NCBI GenBank assembly: GCA_029222685.1 | Contig: JARHVB010000027.1 | Span: 104,408 to 168,407, forward strand | Direction: 5' to 3' | From: Terripilifer ovatus | GTDB lineage: Bacteria; Pseudomonadota; Alphaproteobacteria; Rhizobiales; Beijerinckiaceae | Length of the DNA: 64,000 nt | In this document: piece after piece, positions 17,294 through 25,871 of the stretch | Layout: each line of letters opens with the position of its first letter | Numbering within the stretch: the first letter of the stretch is position 1 | Translations under genes and position numbers: made by a program | Notes under the pieces: model-generated | Told to the model about the DNA's origin: nothing | The model's input: the letters and a program-made list of their open reading frames with translations, nothing else | The model's database searches: none

Positions 17294-18973
17294 TCACCCT
17301 TCGAACACCCGCTCCAGCACGGCCTCGACGTCGATTCCTGTCGGCTCGATCGCCCCGAAGACGCGGCCCGCGTGCGGATCTCCAAGCCTGGTTGCGATGA
17401 AGGCGTCGGCGATCGGGTTGGGAGCGTGGGCGTTGAGGAGGGCTGCCTGGCAGAGGAGGGTGAGCTGTTGGGCGATGCCGCGGCTGCCGGCTTCGAGGTT
17501 GGCGCCGCCGGCGAGACGCGCCGCGAGATTGGCGAACTCGCGGGTAAGTAGCGCATTGCCGTTGGAGATATCCGCGAGATGCGTCAGCAGCGCCCTCATA
17601 TGGTCGGTGTCGCGCGCGAGCGCGCGCAATACGTCGAGGCACATGACATTGCCGGATCCCTCCCAGATGGAATTGACCGGGGCTTCGCGGAAGAGGCGCG
17701 CCATGATGCTTTCCTCGACATAGCCGTTGCCGCCGAACACCTCCATCGCCTCGCCGGTCAGTTCGACGGCGCGCTTGCACACCCAGAATTTTGCCGCCGG
17801 CGTGACGATGCGCTTCCAGGCGGCGTCGAGCGCGCTGCCTTCCCCTTCCGCCTGTTCGAAAGCCTGCGCCAGCCGCATGCTCAGCGCCAGCGCCGCCTCG
17901 CTCTCGAGGGCGAGGTCGGCAAGCACCGTGCGCATCAGCGGCTGCTCGATCAGCTTGCGGCCGAAGGCAGAGCGATTTTTTGCATAGTGGCATGCCTGCA
18001 CCGCCGCCTGTCGCATGATGGCGGCGCTGCCGATCACGCAGTTGAGGCGCGTATAGGTCGCCATTTCGATGATGGTGGGGATGCCGCGACCTTCCTCGCC
18101 GAGCAGGATGCCGCTGGCGTCCTGGAATTCGACCTCGCTGCTGGAATTGCTGCGGTTGCCGACCTTGTCCTTGAGCCGCTGGACGAGGATGGCGTTGCGC
18201 GTGCCGTCATCGCGAAAGCGCGGCACGAAGAAACAGGCGAGGCTGTCGGTGTCGCTCGTGCGGGCGACGACGAGATGAGCGTCCGACATCGGCGCCGAGT
18301 AGAACCATTTGTGGCCGCGCAGCAGGTATTCGCGGCCGCGCCCACCTAAGCCCACGGGTGTGGCCGTGGTGCGGTTGGCGCGCACGTCGGAGCCGCCCTG
18401 TTTCTCGGTCATGCCCATGCCGATGAAGATCGAAGCCTTGCGGTCGATCGGCGCATCGGTGGCGTCATAGCTGTTGCTATAGAGCTTGTCGCGCAGGCGC
18501 ACCCACAGCGCCTCTTCCTTCTGCAGGACAGGAATGCTCGCCTGCGTCATCGTCGCCGGGCAGAGCGTGCCGAGTTCGACCTGGGCATGCAGGTAGAAGC
18601 CGGCGGCCCATGCCGACCAGCGACCGGGCCGCTGCTCGCGGAAGGGCTGCGAGACGAAGCCCTGTTCGCGGTACATGCCAAGCAGCGCATGCCAGCTCGG
18701 ATGGAATTCCACCGTGTCGATGCGGCGGCCACGCGGATCGAACGTGTGCAATTCGGGTGGACGCCGGTTGGCGGTCTCGGCGAGGCGATAGCTGGCCTCG
18801 GTGCCGATGCGGGCGGCATAGTCCTGTAGTTGCGGTACTGCCCAATCGGCGCCGGCGCGGGCGACGGCGTCGCGCAGCGCCGGGTCGGTGGCGAAGAGAT
18901 TGTAATCGGCGAGGTCGGCAACCTGGTTTTCGACCTCGTGCGTTTGCCAGGTCTCGTTTGCCAGCAAAGTCAT
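17294..18973 (-). CDS. aidB: acyl-CoA dehydrogenase family protein, AidB-like
   Basis: A 559-residue flavoprotein of AidB type: the N-terminal block ENQVADLADYNLFATDPAL, a central GMGMTEKQGGSDVRANRT FAD-binding strand, and the C-terminal MEVFGGNGYVEES and IWEGSGNVMCLDVLRA blocks, where the Glu is the usual catalytic-base position. Length fits AidB (about 540-550) rather than ordinary acyl-CoA dehydrogenases (about 390). E. coli AidB is induced by alkylation, binds DNA and has weak isovaleryl-CoA dehydrogenase activity. Whether this copy belongs to an adaptive response is unknown; no ada gene is nearby. Confidence 0.85.
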   Translation of the reverse strand: MTLLANETWQTHEVENQVADLADYNLFATDPALRDAVARAGADWAVPQLQDYAARIGTEASYRLAETANRRPPELHTFDPRGRRIDTVEFHPSWHALLGMYREQGFVSQPFREQRPGRWSAWAAGFYLHAQVELGTLCPATMTQASIPVLQKEEALWVRLRDKLYSNSYDATDAPIDRKASIFIGMGMTEKQGGSDVRANRTTATPVGLGGRGREYLLRGHKWFYSAPMSDAHLVVARTSDTDSLACFFVPRFRDDGTRNAILVQRLKDKVGNRSNSSSEVEFQDASGILLGEEGRGIPTIIEMATYTRLNCVIGSAAIMRQAAVQACHYAKNRSAFGRKLIEQPLMRTVLADLALESEAALALSMRLAQAFEQAEGEGSALDAAWKRIVTPAAKFWVCKRAVELTGEAMEVFGGNGYVEESIMARLFREAPVNSIWEGSGNVMCLDVLRALARDTDHMRALLTHLADISNGNALLTREFANLAARLAGGANLEAGSRGIAQQLTLLCQAALLNAHAPNPIADAFIATRLGDPHAGRVFGAIEPTGIDVEAVLERVFEG

Positions 18974-19151
18974 GACAAGCCTCCATCGTGCCTGACGTCA
19001 GGCTAGCACATCCCCGGACGGTCTAGTTCGGGATATATTTGCGCGCCGGCCAGACCAGCGGGACAGACAGAATGGAACTCAGGACGACCACAGCTCCCAC
19101 CTCTCCGGCGCGCTTCAATCGGCAATGCGATTGCGGGTTGTGCGTCCAGGA

Positions 19152-19790
19152 TCATTTACGCCTGGGCCGGCGAATGGCGCGCACCTTGCCGCTGTTGCCA
19201 CCGCCGCAGAACAGTTGATCGCCGCCGTCGGACTCAAGCCCCGACACGCCCATACCGGGCGGCATCTCCAATCGCTCGAGGACTTCTCCGGTTTGAGGAT
19301 CGATGCGCCGGACGTCGCTCTCCTCGCCGTCCCAGGTGCCGTGCCAGAGCTCACCGTCGACCCAGGTGACGCCGGTGACGGAGCGCTTGGATTCGATGGT
19401 GCGAAGAATAGCACCCGTGTCGGGGTCGATCTGGTGGATCGTCTTGCCGCGATACTGTCCGACCCAGAGCGTGCCTTCGGCCCAGGCGAGTCCTGAGTCG
19501 CCGCCGCCGCCGGGCGCCGGGATCGTCGCCAGCACCTTGCCGGTTTTCGGGTCCACTTTCTGGATGCGATCCTCGGCAATCTGAAACAGGTGCTGACCGT
19601 CGAAGGCGGTTCCCGCATGCGCGGCGACATCGATTGAGCGGAGCACATTGCCGCTTTCGGGATCCAGCGCGTTGATCTTGCCTCCGGCCGCAAACCAGAC
19701 GTTGCTGCCGTCAAACGTAAGGCCATGCACATGGTCGACATCGGGAAAGGGGCCGTATTCGCGGATGATTTCGGCTGCTGCTTGTTTCAT
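19152..19790 (-). CDS. cytosolic beta-propeller protein (Vgb / SMP-30-like repeats)
   Basis: A 212-residue protein of repeated short blades, each with a pattern such as DPESGNVLRSID, DPKTGKVLATI, DPDTGAILRTIE and DPQTGEVLERLE, typical of Vgb/streptogramin-lyase-like or PQQ-type propellers. No signal peptide was seen. The start at 19790 (MKQAAAEI) was preferred because a GAGGA sequence lies upstream and the N-terminal extension of the longer frame is not propeller-like. With about 40 residues per blade only four to five blades fit, so it may be a partial propeller. The HTH/TPR regulator gene lies immediately upstream on the same strand. Confidence 0.65.
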   Translation of the reverse strand: MKQAAAEIIREYGPFPDVDHVHGLTFDGSNVWFAAGGKINALDPESGNVLRSIDVAAHAGTAFDGQHLFQIAEDRIQKVDPKTGKVLATIPAPGGGGDSGLAWAEGTLWVGQYRGKTIHQIDPDTGAILRTIESKRSVTGVTWVDGELWHGTWDGEESDVRRIDPQTGEVLERLEMPPGMGVSGLESDGGDQLFCGGGNSGKVRAIRRPRRK

Positions 19791-19828
19791 GGCCTTGTCC
19801 TCGTTGCTCGTGTTTGACTGCGTGCAGC

Positions 19829-21049
19829 CTAGTCGCTTGGAAGCGGGCCAGGGAGTAACAAGATTGTCGGAAAGCCGGGCACGGACGGTGTCGTCCAGCG
19901 GCGCGCCGGCCCACGGCCGAACGACTGCACCTTGCGTGCCGCTGCAAGCGCATCGAGCGCCCGCTGCACCGTGCGCGGGCTCGCTCCAAGCGCAATCGCC
20001 AGCGCCGAACTCGACCATGCCTCGCCATCGGCGAGGAAGGCGAGCACCTGGCCGTGCTGCTCTTCGACCGGCGGCGTCAGCACCACGACCTCGCGGCTGC
20101 TGTTCGGCATCAGCGCAAAGCCTCGCTCTGTCGCACTGATGTCCGCCAGTGTCTTGAGTTCGGCGCGCAGCCGCCCGATTTCGACGCGCAACCTTGCGCG
20201 ATGGGATTCGTCGGCGTGCTTGCCGCGGAAGGCGCCGGCGATAAGCGCGTTTCTCGATACGTCGGCGGGCCAGGCTTCGGCCAATGTGCGCGCCAGGGCG
20301 AACAGGACCGGGCGCGTTGCAAGCGGGATCACCGTGTCCGCGTCGCGTACGACATTGCGGCAGGAGTCGACGATGAGAGCCCCGGACGCCGGCAGCCTTT
20401 CAACGTCCTCGAGCAGCAGCAGCCGCTCTTCGCCATGCGCGATCAGCCGCGCTGCCGGCGTATCGATGACGAGTGAGGCGTTGTCCACCTCCGCCATCAG
20501 CGCAGGGATGCCGGCCTCGCGCGCTGCGCGCCCGGCGCGTGCAAGCGCGGCACGCGCAACCTTCGTCTGCAGGCGGCGGATGGCGATGCCCGCAACGGCC
20601 AGTTCATGGGCGACCCGCGACGCCGGCGGCAGCGGGGCAGGGTCGAGCCCGGCGAGCATGCGTTCGGCCTCGTCGAGACGGCCGATCAACAGCAGGCGGC
20701 GGACTTCGAGATGGCGCGCATGCGCGGCATTGATGCGGTCGCCCTGCGTTTCGAGGATCGCCCGTGCGGCGGCGAGCGCCTTTGCCGGCCAGCCGAGATC
20801 ACGGGAAACGAGCGCGATCTCGGCTTCGGCAACGACGCAGCGCGCCCGCGCCACGGCTTCCCTCGGACCGAAGGCGCGCGCCGCGCGGCGCAGCAGAACC
20901 TTGGCGCGAACGAGATCGCCGAGCTGCGCCATGGCGATGCCGCGCAAGGCCAGCGCCGGTGCGTCGTCGCGTAGCGCAACCCGCTTCAACGCGCCGAGCA
21001 GGTCGCCTGCCGCGAGCGCCCGCGCCGCGGCGGTGATCAGCGAGTCCAT
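19829..21049 (-). CDS. TPR-like regulator with C-terminal helix-turn-helix
   Basis: A 406-residue protein. The N-terminal half (about 1-190) is an alanine/arginine-rich alpha-helical array with TPR-like periodicity. A middle part contains VIPLATRPVLFALARTLAEAWP, and near the C-terminus ALAIALGASPRTVQRALDALAAA is a helix-turn-helix. Proteins of this layout are annotated as transcriptional regulators. It is divergent from the DUF899 gene at 21156, with a 106-bp shared region, and is the best candidate for control of that cluster and of the propeller gene downstream. The ligand is unknown. Confidence 0.65.
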   Translation of the reverse strand: MDSLITAAARALAAGDLLGALKRVALRDDAPALALRGIAMAQLGDLVRAKVLLRRAARAFGPREAVARARCVVAEAEIALVSRDLGWPAKALAAARAILETQGDRINAAHARHLEVRRLLLIGRLDEAERMLAGLDPAPLPPASRVAHELAVAGIAIRRLQTKVARAALARAGRAAREAGIPALMAEVDNASLVIDTPAARLIAHGEERLLLLEDVERLPASGALIVDSCRNVVRDADTVIPLATRPVLFALARTLAEAWPADVSRNALIAGAFRGKHADESHRARLRVEIGRLRAELKTLADISATERGFALMPNSSREVVVLTPPVEEQHGQVLAFLADGEAWSSSALAIALGASPRTVQRALDALAAARKVQSFGRGPARRWTTPSVPGFPTILLLPGPLPSD

Positions 21050-21155
21050 GGCAATCCCGTGCGGAATCCCGTCACACTTGTCACTCCCATCCCTTCGGCG
21101 TCCGGCGTTAGGTCTACCCCGTCACGCACCAAACCGAAAACATTGGACGAGAGCA

Positions 21156-21929
21156 ATGACGCAGAACACGACTTTGAACACAACGCTCGCCGCGAATACC
21201 CCATCGATCGTTTCGCCGAAGGAATGGGAGGCCGCGCACGCCGATATGCTCGGCAAGGAGAAAGCTTTCACCCGCGTACGCGACGTGCTGGCCGCCGAGC
21301 GCCGCCGCATGCCGTGGATGGCGGTGGAAAAGGCCTATGCTTTTGAAGGGCCTGACGGAAAGGCCAGTCTGCTCGATTTGTTCGAAGGGCGGCGCCAACT
21401 GATTGTCTACCGTGCCTTTTTCGAGCCGGGCGTCTTCGGCTGGCCCGATCATGCCTGCCGCGGCTGTTCGCTGGGGGCAGATCAGGTCGGCCATCTCGCC
21501 CATCTGAACGCCCGCGACACCACGCTCGCCTATGCTTCGCGCGCCCCGCAAGCGGATATCGCACGGCTGAAGACGCGGATGGGGTGGGAGATGCCCTGGT
21601 ACACGATCACCGACAGCTTCGACGCGGACTTCGGCGTCGACGAGTGGCACGGCCATAACGTGTTCTTCCGCGACGGTAGCCAAGTGTTCCGCACCTACTT
21701 CATCAACGGCCGCGGCGACGAGGCGATGGGGACCACCTGGAGCTACCTCGATGCGACGCCGCTCGGCCGCCAGGAGATCTGGGAGGAGTCACCCAGGGGC
21801 TATCCGCAGTCCGCGCCCTACAAGTGGTGGAACTGGCACGACAGTTACGTCGCCGACGCCGCGCCCAATCAAAAATGGGTCGAGGTGTCGGACGCCGGCG
21901 AAGCGGCGTTCCGCAGAAGCAAAGACTAG
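21156..21929 (+). CDS. DUF899 family thioredoxin-fold protein (copy 1)
   Basis: A 257-residue protein of the DUF899 family, an uncharacterised branch of the thioredoxin/peroxiredoxin-like fold. It has the diagnostic N-terminal block EWEAAHADMLGKEKAFTR, RLPW-type RMPWM, a redox-like C101-R-G-C104 motif, then TRMGWEMPWYT and a C-terminal WSYLDATPLGR / WNWHDSY. The start has GGACGAGAG upstream. It leads a run of closely spaced plus-strand genes to 23376. Function is not established; a redox or peroxide-related role is inference from the fold and CxxC. Confidence 0.85.
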   Translation: MTQNTTLNTTLAANTPSIVSPKEWEAAHADMLGKEKAFTRVRDVLAAERRRMPWMAVEKAYAFEGPDGKASLLDLFEGRRQLIVYRAFFEPGVFGWPDHACRGCSLGADQVGHLAHLNARDTTLAYASRAPQADIARLKTRMGWEMPWYTITDSFDADFGVDEWHGHNVFFRDGSQVFRTYFINGRGDEAMGTTWSYLDATPLGRQEIWEESPRGYPQSAPYKWWNWHDSYVADAAPNQKWVEVSDAGEAAFRRSKD

Positions 21930-21938
21930 GAGGCAGAC

Positions 21939-22145
21939 ATGCGGGAGACCGAATGGCTTTCGCTGGCGGCGGCGCCGACCTTCGCGGCGATGGCGCTGCT
22001 GACAAATAGTCTGGGCGGCGCGCCGGAGATGCTTTGCACGACCGGTGGTACCTGGCTGACCGGAATGGTGCCGATGTACCTGCTGATGAGCGCCTTCCAT
22101 TCGGCGCCCTGGCTGAAGCTGATGTTCAGGGAGCGGACGCGTTGA
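21939..22145 (+). CDS. small two-helix membrane protein in DUF899 cluster
   Basis: A 68-residue hydrophobic protein with two predicted membrane helices (about 8-27 and 39-56) and a basic C-terminus. It is preceded by a strong TAGGAGG site 6 nt before ATG and lies only 9 bp after the first DUF899 gene, which makes it a real operon member. It has no recognised family. Possibly a membrane anchor for the DUF899 proteins, but that is inference. Confidence 0.6.
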   Translation: MRETEWLSLAAAPTFAAMALLTNSLGGAPEMLCTTGGTWLTGMVPMYLLMSAFHSAPWLKLMFRERTR

Positions 22146-22192
22146 TCGCATCTCGCAGTCCTGACTTCAAAGATTCATCAATGGAGCAAACC

Positions 22193-22963
22193 ATGACAAC
22201 ACATCCTACAGGAACCCGCGCGGAATGGCGGGCGGCGCGTCTCGAACTGCTGAAGGAAGAGAAGGAGTTGACCCGTCGCAGCGATGCGCTGGCACAGCGG
22301 CGGCAGCAATTGCCCTGGGTCAGGGTCGACAAGGACTATCGTTTCGAGACCGAGGCGGGCAACGTTTCGCTGGCGGATCTCTTCAGCGGGCGCTCGCAGC
22401 TTCTCATCTATCACTTCATGTTCGGGCCGGACTACAAGGCGGGATGTCCATCGTGTTCGGCGATCGCCGACGGGTTCAACGGTTCCGTCGTTCATCTTGC
22501 CAATCACGACGTTACACTCATGGCGGTGTCACGCGCGCCGCTGACGAAACTGCAGGCGTTCAAGCAGCGGATGGGATGGACGTTTCCCTGGGCGTCGTCA
22601 TCCGACGGCAGCTTCAATTTCGACTTCAACGTCTCGATGACCGAAGAGCAGCAGCGCACGGGCGGCATCGAATATAATTACACTCCGCCCCGTCCGGCGC
22701 CGAAAGCCACAGGCGGCAGCGAGATGGCCAACGCCTTCGCGTCTATGGCCGGCACAGATCTGCCGACCTTTGCGCGCGAGAGACCAGGGATAAGCGCATT
22801 CGTGATCGAGGATGGCGTGGTCTACCACACCTATTCCGCCTATGCGCGCGGGGTCGACGGCCTCTGGGGCATGTTCCAATGGCTCGACCGGGCGCCGCGA
22901 GGACGCAATGAGAGCGGGGCGTGGTGGCGCCATCACGACAGATACGAGCAGGTGCAATCATGA
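22193..22963 (+). CDS. DUF899 family thioredoxin-fold protein (copy 2)
   Basis: A 256-residue paralogue of the gene at 21156, with C85-P-S-C88, KQRMGWTFPWASS and a C-terminal WGMFQWLDRAPRGR. Unlike copy 1 it carries an insert of about 30 residues after FNVSMTEEQQR, and its CxxC is the classical CPSC. The start at 22193 has GGAG 6-7 nt upstream. Its stop overlaps the start of the GFA gene in ATGA, so the two are translationally coupled. Biochemical role unknown. Confidence 0.85.
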   Translation: MTTHPTGTRAEWRAARLELLKEEKELTRRSDALAQRRQQLPWVRVDKDYRFETEAGNVSLADLFSGRSQLLIYHFMFGPDYKAGCPSCSAIADGFNGSVVHLANHDVTLMAVSRAPLTKLQAFKQRMGWTFPWASSSDGSFNFDFNVSMTEEQQRTGGIEYNYTPPRPAPKATGGSEMANAFASMAGTDLPTFARERPGISAFVIEDGVVYHTYSAYARGVDGLWGMFQWLDRAPRGRNESGAWWRHHDRYEQVQS

Positions 22964-23376
22964 GCCGTGTCTATGCCGGCGGATGCGCATGCGGCGCGAT
23001 CCGTTATGAAATCTCGGCCGAGCCGATCCTGATGAGCGATTGCCAGTGCCGTGATTGTCAGCACAAGAGCGGCACCGGGCATGGCTCCTACGTGACCTTT
23101 TCGGGCAGGGATCATGTGAAGCTCGCCGGTGAGGCGAAACACTGGGACATGGTCGGAGACAGTGGCAATGTGAAGACGCGCGCTTTCTGCCCGACCTGCG
23201 GATCGCCGGTCTATCTGACGTTCAGCGCCATGCCGGAGTTGTTCGTCGTGCATGCCGCGAGCCTGGATGATCCCAGCCACTACAAGCCGCAATTCACGAC
23301 ATACGGCGTGAGCGGCTACGCATGGGATCAGCTCGATCCGGCTTTGCCGAAATTCGACAGAATGCCGCCGATGTAG
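22960..23376 (+). CDS. GFA family (glutathione-dependent formaldehyde-activating enzyme-like) zinc protein
   Basis: A 138-residue protein with the GFA-fold zinc ligands: Cys9 and Cys11 in GGCACGAIRY, Cys28, Cys30 and Cys33 in DCQCRDCQ, and Cys77/Cys80 in FCPTCGSP. Members bind two zincs and were named for S-hydroxymethylglutathione formation, but most are of unknown activity. It overlaps the DUF899 gene by 4 nt. The association with two CxxC thioredoxin-like proteins supports a thiol or aldehyde-related function, which remains inference. Confidence 0.85.
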   Translation: MSRVYAGGCACGAIRYEISAEPILMSDCQCRDCQHKSGTGHGSYVTFSGRDHVKLAGEAKHWDMVGDSGNVKTRAFCPTCGSPVYLTFSAMPELFVVHAASLDDPSHYKPQFTTYGVSGYAWDQLDPALPKFDRMPPM

Positions 23377-23384
23377 CGCAACAA

Positions 23385-23418
23385 ATTAGCATTGACTAAT
23401 AAATTAGTGAATGCTAAT
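23385..23418. promoter_or_regulatory. large palindromic operator upstream of arsR-SRPBCC pair
   Basis: ATTAGCATTGACTAAT (23385-23400) and ATTAGTGAATGCTAAT (23403-23418) form an inverted repeat with 15 of 16 positions matching and a 2-bp centre. The AT-rich block stands out from GC-rich surroundings. It covers a possible promoter (TTGACT at 23392-23397, 17 nt, TAATTG at 23415-23420), so ArsR binding would block transcription. The predicted start falls at or next to the ATG at 23427, and no ribosome site is visible, so the message may be leaderless. Confidence 0.75.
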
Positions 23419-23426
23419 TGATTATC

Positions 23427-23756
23427 ATGAACCAGATCGCCACCGTCGACGCTGTTATGCGCACCCTTGCCGACCCGACCCGCCGATCCCTGTTCGAGCG
23501 GGTCGTCAACGCTGAAGAAATGACGGTGGCGGAATTGACGCGGGGAAGCGGGGTGACGCAGGGCGCCATTTCGCAGCACCTCAAGTCGCTGAAGCAGGCC
23601 GGCCTGGTCGCCGACCGGGCCGAGGGCCGCAACGTCTTTTATCGCGCCGAGCCGCAGGGGCTTGCACCGCTCGTGGACTGGATGAGCCACTACGGCGTCT
23701 TCTGGCGCGAGCGCTTCGCCAATCTCAAAACCTTGTTGAAGGAGATCGATCCATGA
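23427..23756 (+). CDS. ArsR family winged-helix repressor
   Basis: A 109-residue winged-helix regulator with the ArsR pattern LADPTRRSLFERV, recognition helix GVTQGAISQHLKSLKQAGLV and wing AEGRNVFYRAEPQGL. No metal-ligand cysteine motif (such as CVC) is present, so it belongs to the non-metal ArsR group often paired with SRPBCC genes. Its start is overlapped by the palindrome's promoter, pointing to autorepression. It overlaps the SRPBCC gene in ATGA. Confidence 0.9.
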   Translation: MNQIATVDAVMRTLADPTRRSLFERVVNAEEMTVAELTRGSGVTQGAISQHLKSLKQAGLVADRAEGRNVFYRAEPQGLAPLVDWMSHYGVFWRERFANLKTLLKEIDP

Positions 23757-24220
23757 ACGACGCCGCTTTGAAACCGGACATTCGAGACATCGTGGTCGAC
23801 GAGGTGCTACCGCATGCGCCGGAGACGATATGGAAAGTGCTGACCAACGGAGAGCTGATCGGCCGCTGGCTCATGGCGCCGACAGGCTTCGAGCCCGTGG
23901 TGGGCAAGCAGTTCACCTTTCAGACGAAGGCCGCCGGCGAATGGGATGGAACGATCCACTGCCAGGTGATCGAGGCGGTGCCGAACGAACGTCTGGCCTA
24001 CGCCTGGAAAGGCGGGCATGAAACCAACGTCGGCTACGGCTCTCGGCTGGATACTGTCGTCACCTGGACGCTGGCACGGGTTGCAACCGGTACGCGCCTT
24101 CGTCTCGTGCATTCCGGCTTCGTCATGCCGCGGAATGAGGGCGCACTGAAGATCATGGGCGAGGGCTGGAAGAAGGTTGTCCAGACCGTCGGCAGCATCG
24201 CCGGCGAGCAGGAGGACTGA
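23753..24220 (+). CDS. SRPBCC / AHSA1-like domain protein
   Basis: A 155-residue START/AHSA1-like protein. Family blocks are DIVVDEVLPHAPETIWKVLT at the N-terminus, GRWLMAPTGFEP, and GEWDGTIHCQVIEAVPNERLAYAWKG. These small helix-grip proteins bind hydrophobic ligands in the cytosol. Coupling by a 4-nt overlap to an ArsR repressor is a very common arrangement, where the SRPBCC protein may bind the inducing compound. Ligand unknown. Confidence 0.88.
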   Translation: MNDAALKPDIRDIVVDEVLPHAPETIWKVLTNGELIGRWLMAPTGFEPVVGKQFTFQTKAAGEWDGTIHCQVIEAVPNERLAYAWKGGHETNVGYGSRLDTVVTWTLARVATGTRLRLVHSGFVMPRNEGALKIMGEGWKKVVQTVGSIAGEQED

Positions 24221-24267
24221 TCCGCCGCCGCCGGGGTAATGTGCGCGCCGTCTTCGCCGCTGCGGGA

Positions 24268-25863
24268 TTATGCAAGACTTTCCGCAGTCTGGGTCCGCCA
24301 CCGGCCGATTTCAGCGAGCTCGGCGTCAGGCCGCGTCACCAGGATTTCGCGCTGCCCCTGATAGATGTGGCCGCTGTCGCCATCCATGGAGATCCAGTCG
24401 CCGCCCGAAATGGTCGTGCCTGAAAATTGCGCGCGATCGGCGGCGATGTCGATCGTCATGCCGTTGCATCCGACGATGCAGGGCTTCCCCAACTGGCGCG
24501 CCACCAGCGCGGCATGAGCGGTGCGGGCGCCGACGGCGGTCACGATTCCCGCTGCGACTGCAAAGCCGGCGACGTCCGCGGTGCTCGTATCCGGGCGCAT
24601 CAGGATCACCGGCTCGCCTGACGCGGCGAGGCGCTGGGCGCTTTCGCTGTCGAATGCGGCGCGTCCGACCGCGATGCCGCCGGAAGCGCCGATGCCGCTC
24701 ATGAGCGGATCTTCGGTCGCGGCCAGCCTGGTCTCGGTGAGGGCGTCGAGATCGATGCCATCGATCCGCTGCAGCGCTTCATCAGGCGTGATGAGGTTTT
24801 CGTGCACGAAGTCGAGGGCGATCCGCAGTGCTGCGCGCGGCGTCCGCTTGGCAGACCGGGTCTGCAGGATCCAGAGTTTTGCGTCTTCGATGGTAAACTC
24901 GATATCCTGCACATCGCCGAATTCCCGCTCGAGCCGCTTGAGAACATCGCCGAGTTCGGCAGCGATGGCGGGCAGCGAGCGGGCGATCGTGTCTTCGGTG
25001 TCCGGCGTTCGCCGCCCCGAGACGACATCCTCGCCCTGGGCATCGAGTACGACGTCGATCATGGGACGCGCCTGGCCGGTGGAGGGATCGCGCGAGAACG
25101 CGACGCCGGCGCCGGAGGTCAGTCCGCCATTGCCGAAGACCATGGCCTGCACCGTGACTGCCGTGCCGCGGAGATCGTCGAGCTTCTGCAGGCGACGATA
25201 GGTCTGCGCGCGCTCGCTCATCCAGGATCGGTAGACGGCCCTGGCCGCACCGTCGAGCTGGGCCGTTGCGTCATCGAGCCAGCCGTCGTCCAGGTCTTCG
25301 ATCAGCGCTTGTTCGCCGGCGGCAAGACGTTCAAGCGCCTCGCTGTCGAGATCGCGAAGGCCGGCCGCATTTTCGCTCGCCGTCAGGGCGGCGAGGCAGG
25401 CGGCAAACGGCGCCGGATCGAAATTCAGCACCGTTTCCGTATAGCTCTCGAGAAAACGCCGCCGGCAGTCCCATGCGAGGCGGGGGCGGCCGGTGGTCCG
25501 GATCAGACCATGCACGGCATCCGATGTGCAGCCGACATCGAGTACCGTGTCGAGCATGCCCGGCATCGATCGCGCCGCGCCCGAGCGGACCGACACCAGC
25601 AGCGGATTGCGGCGATCGCCGAAGAGCTTTCCGGTGGCGCGTTCCAGAAACTCCATGCCTTCCTTGAGGCCGTCGCGCAGGCGGCGTTCCGCCTGCGCAT
25701 CCTTGTCGATGATGGCGGCGCAAAGTTCGATCGGAAGCACGAAGGCCGGCGGCACCGGCAGGCCGAGGGCTGCCATGCGTGTCAGATTGGCGGCCTTGGC
25801 GCCGATCGCTTCGGCCGGATGCGGCTTGGTCGCTCCATCGCCGATACGCACGATATGCATCAC
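24268..25863 (-). CDS. pyruvate,phosphate dikinase-like protein lacking the PEP/pyruvate TIM-barrel domain
   Basis: A 531-residue protein with the N-terminal ATP-grasp part of PPDK (residues 1-340, including PLLVSVRSGAARSMPGMLDT and the ATP-site strand VQDIEFTIEDAKLWILQTR) and the swivelling phosphohistidine domain (about 385-510) with His450 in ARTAHAALVAR (TAH where PPDK has TSH). Full PPDK (about 880 residues) continues with a PEP/pyruvate barrel, which is absent here; the frame stops at 24268. It might therefore phosphorylate its own His and pass the phosphate to another protein, as in rifampicin or glycan phosphotransferases. The gene at 25872 is 8 bp upstream in the same operon and is the likely partner. 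Confidence 0.82.
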   Translation of the reverse strand: MMHIVRIGDGATKPHPAEAIGAKAANLTRMAALGLPVPPAFVLPIELCAAIIDKDAQAERRLRDGLKEGMEFLERATGKLFGDRRNPLLVSVRSGAARSMPGMLDTVLDVGCTSDAVHGLIRTTGRPRLAWDCRRRFLESYTETVLNFDPAPFAACLAALTASENAAGLRDLDSEALERLAAGEQALIEDLDDGWLDDATAQLDGAARAVYRSWMSERAQTYRRLQKLDDLRGTAVTVQAMVFGNGGLTSGAGVAFSRDPSTGQARPMIDVVLDAQGEDVVSGRRTPDTEDTIARSLPAIAAELGDVLKRLEREFGDVQDIEFTIEDAKLWILQTRSAKRTPRAALRIALDFVHENLITPDEALQRIDGIDLDALTETRLAATEDPLMSGIGASGGIAVGRAAFDSESAQRLAASGEPVILMRPDTSTADVAGFAVAAGIVTAVGARTAHAALVARQLGKPCIVGCNGMTIDIAADRAQFSGTTISGGDWISMDGDSGHIYQGQREILVTRPDAELAEIGRWRTQTAESLA

Positions 25864-25871
25864 TGGTCCTT

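Noticed and set aside
19932..21155. N-terminal extension of the first DUF899 protein by about 400 residues
   Set aside because: The extension is antisense to the TPR/HTH regulator and is Ser/Arg/Ala noise; the real start at 21156 has a ribosome site and the family's N-terminus.
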